Shown: positions 1-5,673 of the stretch, piece by piece
Position numbering within the stretch: position 1 is the stretch's first letter
How the letters are laid out: every line of letters starts with the position of its first letter
From: Rhodospirillales bacterium
GTDB lineage: Bacteria; Pseudomonadota; Alphaproteobacteria; Acetobacterales; Acetobacteraceae
DNA: 6,844 nucleotides
Assembly: GCA_025352915.1 (NCBI GenBank)
Contig: JANXSA010000637.1
Coordinates: 1 to 6,844, forward strand
Direction of reading: 5' to 3'
Made by a program: the position numbers and the translations under genes
Notes under the pieces: generated by a model
Told to the model about the DNA's origin: nothing
The model's input: the letters and a program-made list of their open reading frames with translations, nothing else
Databases searched by the model: none

Positions 1-150
1 GGCAAGCCGCCGATCTGGCCCGGCCGCCCTGATATCTGCGCCGTGGCGACCGATGTTGCATTGCAGCACTGCGCGGTGCGACAACTCGATCTGCCCAACC
101 CCGGCGCCATCGCCGACTGGATCGCGGCCTTCTTCTGGGCCGAGGCTTGA
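1..150 (+). CDS. C-terminal 49 residues of an unidentified protein (5' truncated by window edge)
   Basis: An open frame runs from base 1 to a TGA at 148-150 and codes for 49 residues, beginning GKPPIWPGRPDICAVATD and ending in the helix-like stretch IADWIAAFFWAEA. The codon pattern (C in third positions, Ala/Asp/Leu-rich) matches the genes downstream, so I take it as the real end of a gene that starts outside the window. The tail contains an amphipathic aromatic helix (WIAAFFWAEA) and two cysteines, but no motif that I can tie to a family, so I give no function. It lies on the same strand as the lipoprotein-moaDE unit and is separated from it by 113 bases, so it is probably not translationally coupled to that unit. 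Confidence 0.6.
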   Translation, partial: GKPPIWPGRPDICAVATDVALQHCAVRQLDLPNPGAIADWIAAFFWAEA

Positions 151-192
151 GCCCGGACTGGCGCACGGGCACATTGCATCCCAAGTCCGGGC
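151..192 (+). promoter_or_regulatory. 9-bp inverted repeat directly after the stop codon (possible hairpin or attenuator)
   Basis: GCCCGGACT (151-159) is perfectly complementary to AGTCCGGGC (184-192), leaving a 24-base loop. The left arm begins at the base after the upstream TGA. No T-run follows, so it is not a classical intrinsic terminator. It could be a 3' end stabiliser or could influence read-through into the lipoprotein gene. The right arm lies inside the tandem duplication described separately. Confidence 0.35.
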
Positions 193-205
193 ATCCCAAG
201 TCCGG
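176..205 (+). repeat. perfect tandem duplication, 2 x 15 bp
   Basis: GCATCCCAAGTCCGG occurs at 176-190 and again at 191-205 with no mismatch and no spacer. It lies in the gap between the truncated first gene and the lipoprotein. Each copy carries AGTCCGG, which can pair with CCGGACT at 153-159. The two copies therefore offer mutually exclusive hairpins: 9 bp with the first copy, 7 bp with the second. A length divisible by three would keep a reading frame, but I see no gene here. Confidence 0.9.
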
Positions 206-251
206 CGGAGACCCACCTTCGACGACAGCCTGCCCCATCGGATTGGCCCAC

Positions 252-258
252 AAGGAAG
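252..258 (+). promoter_or_regulatory. ribosome binding site that fixes the lipoprotein start
   Basis: AAGGAAG lies 5 bases before the ATG at 264. It is the best Shine-Dalgarno match in the area and argues for 264 rather than an upstream in-frame GTG at 147, which would put 39 hydrophilic residues in front of the signal peptide. Confidence 0.75.
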
Positions 259-263
259 ACCTA

Positions 264-842
264 ATGCGGCGCATCGCCCCTCTCCTGTTGTCGACAGCCC
301 TGCTCGCCGGCTGCGCCAGCTATGTCGGCAACCCCACCGCCGGCATGGGTGGGTTTCTCGGCGACGTCCTGCGCCTGAGCGGCAACCCGAACCGGCCCGC
401 CGCCGATAGTCCCAATGCCCGCCGCGTCATGGGCGCCGAGATCGTGGCCGATCCGCTGGAATCTGAACCCGGCAACATCTGGCCCGGCCCGCTGCCCCCC
501 GTCCGCACCATGTCCGACATGCAGCGCGAGATGGGCGGCACCCTGCCGCCGATCGACGCGCCGAGCCCGCGCGGCAGTTCGACCCCGCCGGCTCCCGCCG
601 CCACTCCCGCCAGCCTGCCGTCTGCCCGCCCCATCGCACCGCAGCCGGCGGTGCAGTCGATGCCCAGCAGCCGCGTCCTGCAAACCCCCGCCGGCCTTGC
701 CACCACCAGCATCGGCAGCAACGGGGTCGAGACCTTCACCCTGCCCGGCGGCCGCACCGGCATCGTCATGCCCAATGCCAACGGCACCCTGACCCTGATC
801 GGCCCGGACGGCACCACGCAAACCATCCCCGCCCCGCGCTAG
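264..842 (+). CDS. small proline-rich lipoprotein, function unknown
   Basis: The product is 192 residues. It begins with a short type II signal peptide: a positively charged start (MRRIA), a hydrophobic core, and a lipobox LLAGC with the lipidated cysteine at residue 17. The next residue is Ala rather than Asp, which by the usual sorting rule points to the outer membrane. After a glycine-rich segment (about 20-45), the middle (about 95-145) is a low-complexity Pro/Ala/Ser linker. The last 40 residues (about 153-190) form a compact Gly/Thr-rich segment (ETFTLPGGRTGIVMPNANG, then LTLIGPDGTTQTIP) that looks like a few beta strands and may be a tiny beta domain. I recognise no named family. The start is supported by a strong ribosome site and by the position of the signal peptide. 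The stop is 4 bases before moaD, so the three genes are probably one transcript. No molybdenum link is visible in the protein itself. Confidence 0.85.
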   Translation: MRRIAPLLLSTALLAGCASYVGNPTAGMGGFLGDVLRLSGNPNRPAADSPNARRVMGAEIVADPLESEPGNIWPGPLPPVRTMSDMQREMGGTLPPIDAPSPRGSSTPPAPAATPASLPSARPIAPQPAVQSMPSSRVLQTPAGLATTSIGSNGVETFTLPGGRTGIVMPNANGTLTLIGPDGTTQTIPAPR

Positions 843-846
843 CGCC

Positions 847-1113
847 ATGGCGGAATCCTCCCTCCATTTGCTGTATTTCGCCTGGCTGCGCGAACGCGTC
901 GGTCTCGGCGCGGAGGATGTCGCCGTCCCCCCTGGCGTGGCCACCGTCGCCGACCTCATCGCCTGGCTGCGCCGCCGCGGCCCGGGCTACGAGGCCGCCT
1001 TCGGCACCACCGCCCCGGTGCGCTGCGCGGTGAACCAGGAATTCGCCACCCCGGACGCCGCCATCGCCGCCGGTGACGAGATCGCCTTCTTCCCCCCGGT
1101 CACAGGGGGCTGA
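847..1113 (+). CDS. moaD: molybdopterin synthase sulfur carrier subunit MoaD
   Basis: The product is 88 residues, a normal length for this ubiquitin-fold sulfur carrier. The sequence shows the family hallmarks: a first beta strand LLYFAWLRERVG (about 9-20), a middle strand APVRCAVNQEFA (about 57-68), and the C-terminal GDEIAFFPPVTGG. In the family, the terminal Gly-Gly is adenylated by MoeB and converted to a thiocarboxylate, which gives sulfur to cyclic pyranopterin monophosphate inside the MoaD2-MoaE2 complex in the cytoplasm. The ATG lies 4 bases after the lipoprotein stop and no clear Shine-Dalgarno site precedes it, so translation is probably coupled to the upstream gene. The stop is separated by one base from the moaE start. 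The Gly-Gly is intact, so the protein is likely functional. Confidence 0.95.
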   Translation: MAESSLHLLYFAWLRERVGLGAEDVAVPPGVATVADLIAWLRRRGPGYEAAFGTTAPVRCAVNQEFATPDAAIAAGDEIAFFPPVTGG

Positions 1114-1114
1114 A

Positions 1115-1582
1115 ATGGCGACCATCCGGGTCCAACACGAGGCGATCGACGTCGCCGCCGACATCGCCGCCCTGACCGCCGGCCGCTTCGACATCGGCGG
1201 CATCGCCAGCTTCATCGGCACCGTGCGCGACATGGCCAAGGGCCGCCGCATCACCGCGATGACGCTCGAGCACTACCCCGGCATGACCGAGCGCGCCCTC
1301 GCCGCCATCGCCGCCGAGGCCGAACGCCGCTGGCGCCTGCTCGGCTGCACCCTGGTCCACCGCGTCGGCCCGATGGCCCCCGGCGAGACCATCGTCCTGG
1401 TCCTCGCCGCCTCCGCCCATCGCCAGGACGCCCTGGAAGCCAGCGCCTTCCTGATCGATTGGCTCAAAACCCGGGCGCCGTTCTGGAAGAAAGAAAGCTT
1501 CGCCGACGGGACCGAGGAATGGGTCGATGCGCGCGAGGCCGACGACCTCGCGGCGGCGCGTTGGGGCGCGCTATCCGGATAA
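1115..1582 (+). CDS. moaE: molybdopterin synthase catalytic subunit MoaE
   Basis: The product is 155 residues, the usual size. Conserved family segments appear in order: GGIASFIGTVRD (28-39), LEHYPGMTE (51-59), HRVGPMAPGE (82-91), ASAHR (99-103) and LKTRAPFWKKE (117-127). Lys118 and Lys125 align by eye with the catalytic lysines of E. coli MoaE. With MoaD it makes the dithiolene of molybdopterin from cPMP. I chose the ATG at 1115, one base after the moaD stop, because it follows a G-run (AGGGGG, 1104-1109) and gives the standard N-terminus. An ATG at 1073 would add 14 residues overlapping moaD and is unlikely. All key residues are present. The stop is followed within 8 bases by an A/T palindrome. 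Confidence 0.96.
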   Translation: MATIRVQHEAIDVAADIAALTAGRFDIGGIASFIGTVRDMAKGRRITAMTLEHYPGMTERALAAIAAEAERRWRLLGCTLVHRVGPMAPGETIVLVLAASAHRQDALEASAFLIDWLKTRAPFWKKESFADGTEEWVDAREADDLAAARWGALSG

Positions 1583-1589
1583 GCAAGCA

Positions 1590-1623
1590 GTTCTTTTTTG
1601 AAAAAAAGAACCAAAAAACTTTT
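1590..1623 (+). repeat. A/T palindrome after moaE, probable dispersed intergenic element
   Basis: GTTCTTTTTT (1590-1599) pairs perfectly with AAAAAAGAAC (1602-1611) around a GA centre, and CCAAAAAACTTTT follows at once (1611-1623). In a genome this GC-rich, such an A/T-only run stands out strongly. From memory, near-identical T-run/A-run palindromes lie between many genes in Acetobacteraceae, which would make this a repeated element; I cannot confirm that here. It may end moaE transcripts, but the stem is weak and this is not a textbook terminator. Confidence 0.65.
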
Positions 1624-1690
1624 ACCCGTTGGCATCCGGCCTTCGCGGTAGGCGGGCGTTCACTTTTGTCGGGCAGGCTGGGGCGGGTTC

Positions 1691-1694
1691 GGAG
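1691..1694 (+). promoter_or_regulatory. Shine-Dalgarno core for the TPR-glycosyltransferase gene
   Basis: GGAG sits 9 bases before the ATG at 1704 and supports that ATG over the in-frame TTG at 1629. Confidence 0.5.
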
Positions 1695-1703
1695 TGCCCA
1701 GCG

Positions 1704-3524
1704 ATGTCCCATGCCCTCACGGCGCCGGCCGGCGCCTCCGCCATCGACCTCTTGGCCAATGGTCTGGCCCAACACCGTGCGGGTGACCACGCGGGCGCCG
1801 AGCGGGCCTATCGGGCGGTGCTGGAGCTGCAGCCGCATCTGGCCCAGGGGCATCACCTGCTGGGCGTCTTGCTGACCGAAACCGGCCGCGCCGAACAGGC
1901 CCGGACGACATTGCGCCAGGCCGCCCTGCTGCGCCCCGGCCATGGTGACACGCGGCTTGCCCTGGCGCGTGCATGCGCCGAGTGCGGCGACACGCCGGAG
2001 GCCATCGCCCTGCTGCGGGTGGTGTTGGCCGACCGGCCGCGCGATGTCGGACTGATCCTTGGCCTGGCCCATCTGCACGCCCGCGCCGGCGACACGCAAG
2101 CCGCCCTGGCGCTGTGCCGGGACGCCTGTGCGGTGGCGCCGCATGACGCCCATGCCCGCGCTGCCCTCGCCTGCAACCTGGTCGAGGTTGGCCACCATAC
2201 CTCGGCCCTGGTCGAGGCCGAGGCGGCATTGGTGCTCGATCGCGGCCAGGCCGATGCCTGGCTCGCCCGCGGCGCCGCCCTGCGCGCGCTCGACCGGCCG
2301 GCCGAGGCGGTCGCGGCCCTCGAACATGCGCTGACGCTTGCGCCGGGCCATCCCGGGATTCTGCTCGCGCTCGGCAACGCCCGCGCCGATTGCGGCCATG
2401 GCGCCGCCGCCGTCGCGCTGTTGCGCACCGCCGTCGCACGCCAGCCCGACATCGCCGCCACCTATGCCAGCCTGGCCGCCGTCCTGACCGCCGAGGGGTT
2501 CCTGCCCGAAGCGATCGCCGCCGGCGATGCCGCGATCGCCTGCGACCCCGCCTTCGCCCCGGGCTGGTGGAACCGCGCCATCGCCCGGCTGCTCGCCGGC
2601 GACCTCCAGCGCGGCTTCGCTGATGCCGAGTGGCGCCGCCGCCATCCCAAATTCGCCGCCGATTTCGCCGCTCTGACCGGCCCGGAATGGGATGGTGCCC
2701 CGCTCGCCGGCAAGCGATTGCTGGTCCATGCCGGCCAGGGCATGGGCGACACGATCCAGTTCGCCCGCTACTTGCCGTCCCTGGTCGCCGCCGGCGCCGC
2801 CGTCACCCTCGCCTGCGCCAGTCCGGTGGCGGGGCTGTTGTCACAGATCGAGGGCGTGACGGTCGTCCGGCGCCGGGACGGCTTGCCAGTGCATGATCTC
2901 TGGATCGACCAGATGAGCCTGCCGCATCATTTGGGCACTACGTCCCTTCCCAGCCCCGAAGCCTATCTCACCGCCGACCCGGCCGGTGTCGCCAACTGGC
3001 GGCGCCAACTGGGGGCGGGGTTGCATGTCGGCCTGGTCTGGGCCGGCAATCCCGCGCACGGCAACGACCGCAACCGCTCGTTACCGCGGGGTGCGGCGGC
3101 GCGGCTGCTGCGCCCATTGCATCGCCTGGCGGCTGCAATTCCGGGGCTGCGCCTGGCGGGCCTGCAGACTGGTCCGCGCCATGGCGAAGTCCCGGTGCCG
3201 CTCGGGATTCCGGACTACTCGGCCGGGTTGAGCGATTTCGCCAGTACCGCTTCGCTCGTGGCGGCGCTCGACCTGGTGGTCACGGTGGATACCGCCACGG
3301 CACATTTGGCCGGTGCCCTGGGCAAGCCGGTCTGGGTGATGCTGCCATATGCGCCGGATTGGCGTTGGCAGCTCATCCGGCACGATTCGCCGTGGTACGC
3401 GTCGATGCGGCTGTTCCGGCAACCCGCGCCGGGCGACTGGGACGCCGTTATCCGCGCCGTGGCCGCCGCCCTTCGGGCGCAGCTTTCCGGGGCGGCGGCA
3501 AAGGCCATGACTTCCGGCCGGTAG
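1704..3524 (+). CDS. TPR-repeat protein fused to a GT9/heptosyltransferase-like domain
   Basis: The product is 606 residues with no signal peptide, so it is probably cytoplasmic. Residues 13-317 divide into nine consecutive TPR units, eight of exactly 34 residues and a ninth of about 33, with no insertion between them. A typical unit is 183-216, beginning ADAWLARGAALRALDRPAEA. Residues 336-600 form a GT-B fold domain of the ADP-heptose:LPS heptosyltransferase type. It shows a phosphate-loop-like HAGQGMGDTIQFARYLP (342-358, Asp349), VWAGNPAHGNDRNRSLP (445-461) and the signature VVTVDTATAHLAGALGKPVW (525-544, Asp529, His534), followed by PDWRWQLIRHDSPWY. Such fusions are common in Rhodospirillales and usually annotated only as tetratricopeptide or glycosyltransferase proteins. 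The donor sugar and acceptor are unknown. The TPR superhelix would be expected to bind a protein partner or acceptor, by analogy with O-GlcNAc transferase. The neighbouring membrane protein is a plausible partner, inferred only from adjacency. Confidence 0.9.
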   Translation: MSHALTAPAGASAIDLLANGLAQHRAGDHAGAERAYRAVLELQPHLAQGHHLLGVLLTETGRAEQARTTLRQAALLRPGHGDTRLALARACAECGDTPEAIALLRVVLADRPRDVGLILGLAHLHARAGDTQAALALCRDACAVAPHDAHARAALACNLVEVGHHTSALVEAEAALVLDRGQADAWLARGAALRALDRPAEAVAALEHALTLAPGHPGILLALGNARADCGHGAAAVALLRTAVARQPDIAATYASLAAVLTAEGFLPEAIAAGDAAIACDPAFAPGWWNRAIARLLAGDLQRGFADAEWRRRHPKFAADFAALTGPEWDGAPLAGKRLLVHAGQGMGDTIQFARYLPSLVAAGAAVTLACASPVAGLLSQIEGVTVVRRRDGLPVHDLWIDQMSLPHHLGTTSLPSPEAYLTADPAGVANWRRQLGAGLHVGLVWAGNPAHGNDRNRSLPRGAAARLLRPLHRLAAAIPGLRLAGLQTGPRHGEVPVPLGIPDYSAGLSDFASTASLVAALDLVVTVDTATAHLAGALGKPVWVMLPYAPDWRWQLIRHDSPWYASMRLFRQPAPGDWDAVIRAVAAALRAQLSGAAAKAMTSGR

Positions 3525-3574
3525 AATGGCTACAACCCGGCCAGGAACTCGGGTGCGGTGGTGCCCCGTGCAGT

Positions 3575-3582
3575 GAGGGTGG
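3575..3582 (+). promoter_or_regulatory. ribosome binding site supporting a TTG start
   Basis: GAGGGTGG ends 6 bases before the TTG at 3589. It is the only purine-rich site near the 5' end of the membrane-protein frame. No ATG or GTG occurs in that frame between the preceding in-frame stop (TGA, 3574-3576) and the first membrane segment. Confidence 0.55.
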
Positions 3583-3588
3583 CTGGCA

Positions 3589-4950
3589 TTGTCGTCGTCT
3601 TTTCGGCCGGCCGGAGTCCGCGCGAGGGCCTTTGTTCACAGCGTTTGCGCGATTGCGGCGGGGGCGCTGCTGCTGGCGTGGCCGGCGTTGCTGAACGGGT
3701 TCCCGATCGTGTTCAGCGATACCCACGCCTTCCTGGTGATGGGTGGCGAGCCGCAGATGGTATGGGACAAGCCGTTCATCTACGGCCCGGTGCTGCGGCT
3801 GTTGCATCTGAATTTTTCGCTGTGGCTGCCGTTGGCGGTCCAGGTGGCGGTGGTATCGCATCTGCTGTGGCTGGTCCGGGGGGCTTTTGCCGCGCCGACG
3901 GCCGGATTTCATCTCGGCCTATGCACTGCCTTGAGCGTGGTATCCGCCGCACCCTGGTTCGCCTCGTTGCTGATGCCGGATATCCTGGCGCCGGTTGCGG
4001 TGTTGGGCTTGTTTGTGTTGGGATTTTCGGCGGCGTTGTCGCGTGGTCAGCGCATCTGGCTGGTGGCGTTGGCGGGCGTGGCGATCGGCAGCCACCTGGC
4101 GTATCTGCCGTTGGCGGCGGTGGTGACCGGCTTGGCGTTGGTTCTGGGGGGTCGGCGGATCGTTGTGGTGCCGTTGGTGGTGGCGCTCGCGGTGCTGTTG
4201 GGCAGCAATGCCATCGGGCATGGCCGGTTCGGCATCTCGCCGTACGGCTCGGTGTTCGCGCTCGCCCGGTTGATCAGCGACGGGCCGGCGCAACGGGTGT
4301 TGGATCTGCACTGCCCGTATGCCGGATGGCGGATGTGCGACTGGCGGGGGCGGTTTCCGGCCGATAGCGACTTGTTCCTGTGGGATGGGCAGGGTCCGGT
4401 CTGGTCCGGCCCGGGCGGGCCGCAGGGGTTGGCGGCGGAGGCGTCGGAGATTGTGAAGGCGACGTTGTGGCAGGAGCCCTTGGCCGTGCTGCGGGCCGCG
4501 ATGGGCAATGCTGTGGAGCAGCTCGGGCGGGTGCGGTTGGGCGACACCTTGGGCAATGACTGGTTGGAGGAGTCGATCACCGGCAGTTTCGAGGCGTATT
4601 TCCCGGTTGCCGAGATGGCGCGGTTTCGGGCCGGGCGGCAGCTTGGCGACCGGCTGCGGGAGATCGCCAGCCCGCTCAACCCGATCCATATCGCCGTATT
4701 GGTGGTGGGGGCAGGCTTCTCCCTGGCTATTGCGTGGCGGCTTCGGGGGCGGATCGAGGGACGGTTTGCGATTCTGGTATTGGCCGGGTTGCTGACCAAT
4801 GCGGCAGTCAGCGGGGCGTTGTCGCGGCCGCATGACCGGTACCAGGCGCGGATCGCCTGGCTGGTGCTGTTGCCGCCGTTGCTCATGCCGCGGTTGCTTA
4901 TGCCTCTGGGGGTTCGCCCTGGATTGGGGTTGAGCCGCATTCGATCATGA
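3589..4950 (+). CDS. polytopic inner-membrane protein of unknown function, GT-C-like layout
   Basis: The product is 453 residues if translation starts at TTG 3589. By eye there are about eight or nine hydrophobic segments: near 16-36, 75-97, 106-125, 131-149, 155-187 (probably two), 190-206, 366-384, 392-411 and 421-438. A large soluble loop (about 210-360) contains four cysteine or tryptophan-rich landmarks (HCPYAGWRMCDW, 241-252). The first loop carries GFPIVFSDTHAFL (38-49, Asp44), and the C-terminal end carries the charged motif SRPHDRYQARIAWL (412-425). A long first loop with an acidic residue, followed by many helices, resembles GT-C glycosyltransferases, but I cannot assign it to a named family. 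Similar proteins exist as hypotheticals in alphaproteobacteria, as I recall. The gene uses many TTG leucine and G-ending codons, unlike the C-ending codons of the genes to its left. The last 17 codons overlap the convergent cinA-like gene. Confidence 0.8.
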   Translation: MSSSFRPAGVRARAFVHSVCAIAAGALLLAWPALLNGFPIVFSDTHAFLVMGGEPQMVWDKPFIYGPVLRLLHLNFSLWLPLAVQVAVVSHLLWLVRGAFAAPTAGFHLGLCTALSVVSAAPWFASLLMPDILAPVAVLGLFVLGFSAALSRGQRIWLVALAGVAIGSHLAYLPLAAVVTGLALVLGGRRIVVVPLVVALAVLLGSNAIGHGRFGISPYGSVFALARLISDGPAQRVLDLHCPYAGWRMCDWRGRFPADSDLFLWDGQGPVWSGPGGPQGLAAEASEIVKATLWQEPLAVLRAAMGNAVEQLGRVRLGDTLGNDWLEESITGSFEAYFPVAEMARFRAGRQLGDRLREIASPLNPIHIAVLVVGAGFSLAIAWRLRGRIEGRFAILVLAGLLTNAAVSGALSRPHDRYQARIAWLVLLPPLLMPRLLMPLGVRPGLGLSRIRS

Positions 4951-5665
4951 GTTGGGTGACTTCGGCGATGGCGGCTTCGGCGGCTTCGGGGTTGTTGCCC
5001 TTGGCGACGATGGCCACGCCGTTGCCGCTGGGGCGGTAGTACGGGTAGCTGCCGAGGTCCAGTGTGGGGTAGCGGTTCTGGATGGCGGTCAGGCCCTCGG
5101 CGATGATGCCTTCGGCCAGGCGGAGGGCGTAGACGCTGCGGGCGACGATGGGGGGGCCGCCGGCCAAAGTGGGGGCGAGGGTACGGAACATCGACTGCAT
5201 GATGCGGGGGACGCCGGCCATGACGTGGACGTTGCCGATGGTGAAACCGGGGGCGACGGAGATCTCGTTGTCGATCAGGCTGGCGCCTCGGGGCATGGTG
5301 GCCATGCGTTGGCGGGCGGGGTTGAATTCGCCGGGCTTGTAGCTTTTTTCCATCCGCGCCCAGGCGACGGGGTGCGGTTCCCAGGGGACGCCGAAGGCCG
5401 CCGAGATGCACTCACTGGTGATGTCGTCGTGGGTTGGGCCAATGCCGCCGGTGGTGAAGACGTGGTCGAATTTGGCCCGGCACTCGTTGACGGTGGCGAT
5501 GATGGTTTCGGCCACGTCGGGGATGACGCGGACTTCGCGCAGCGGGATGCCGATTTCGCCGAGGCCGGTGGCGAGGAAGCGGATGTTGGCGTCCTGGGTT
5601 CGGCCGGAGAGGACCTCGTTGCCGATGACCAGGAGGCAGGCGGTCGGATTGGTCGGTGTGGACAT
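4898..5665 (-). CDS. stand-alone CinA N-terminal (COG1058, MoCF-fold) protein
   Basis: The product is 255 residues. Residues 8-170 are a MoCF/MogA-type domain: LLVIGNEVLSGRTQDAN (11-27), the anion-binding loop TTGGIGPTHDDIT (71-83), and VHVMAGVPRIMQSM (146-159). A smaller C-terminal part (about 172-245) matches the swivelling portion seen in CinA N-terminal proteins. The nicotinamide-nucleotide amidase domain of full CinA (about 400 residues) is absent. Annotation pipelines call this family molybdopterin-binding protein or competence/damage-inducible protein A. Characterised COG1058 domains hydrolyse ADP-ribose, so nucleotide recycling is the more likely role; a link to the nearby moaDE genes is not shown by the sequence. 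The ATG follows the stop of the GNAT-Nudix gene by 8 bases (GGGGCCCC), implying one transcript and coupled translation. The 3' end overlaps the convergent membrane-protein gene by 53 bp. Confidence 0.92.
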   Translation of the reverse strand: MSTPTNPTACLLVIGNEVLSGRTQDANIRFLATGLGEIGIPLREVRVIPDVAETIIATVNECRAKFDHVFTTGGIGPTHDDITSECISAAFGVPWEPHPVAWARMEKSYKPGEFNPARQRMATMPRGASLIDNEISVAPGFTIGNVHVMAGVPRIMQSMFRTLAPTLAGGPPIVARSVYALRLAEGIIAEGLTAIQNRYPTLDLGSYPYYRPSGNGVAIVAKGNNPEAAEAAIAEVTQLMIECGSTPIQGEPPEA

Positions 5666-5673
5666 GGGGCCCC

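Larger units (their letters stand above)
1583..1703. other. 121-base intergenic region between moaE and the TPR-glycosyltransferase gene
   Basis: Apart from the palindrome at its left end, this gap holds a mixed stretch (1624-1690) with no clear -35/-10 pair and no terminator. A TTG at 1629 is in frame with the downstream gene and could extend it by 25 residues (MASGLRGRRAFTFVGQ and so on). That extension starts inside the edge of the repeat and lacks a ribosome site, so I treat the region as non-coding. Confidence 0.6.

Noticed and set aside
147..263. Upstream GTG extension of the lipoprotein by 39 residues
   Set aside because: It would bury the signal peptide and lipobox inside the protein, and the strong ribosome site at 252-258 points to the ATG at 264.
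53..409. 118-codon + strand frame spanning the first gene's end and the lipoprotein start
   Set aside because: It is in another frame from the two better-supported genes, is rich in Arg/Pro/Ser, and crosses the 15-bp duplication; it is a by-product of high GC.
1073..1114. Longer MoaE start overlapping moaD
   Set aside because: The extra 14 residues are simply the moaD end read in another frame; the ATG at 1115 gives the family-standard N-terminus.
1590..1611. Calling the palindrome a Rho-independent terminator
   Set aside because: The stem has almost no G-C pairs and no T-run follows; termination is possible but not shown.
1459..1875. Frame running through the A/T palindrome (KQFFFEKKNQKTF)
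   Set aside because: It starts inside moaE out of frame and continues into the TPR gene out of frame; the stretch is the translation of an intergenic repeat.
1464..2729. 421-codon minus strand frame opposite the TPR gene
   Set aside because: Glycine/alanine-rich translation with no motif, antisense to a strongly supported TPR protein; a mirror of biased codon use.
847..5665. A molybdenum-cofactor cluster spanning moaD, moaE and the MoCF-fold gene
   Set aside because: The MoCF-fold gene is on the other strand, 3.3 kb away, belongs to the CinA branch rather than MogA/MoeA, and is coupled to a Nudix gene instead.
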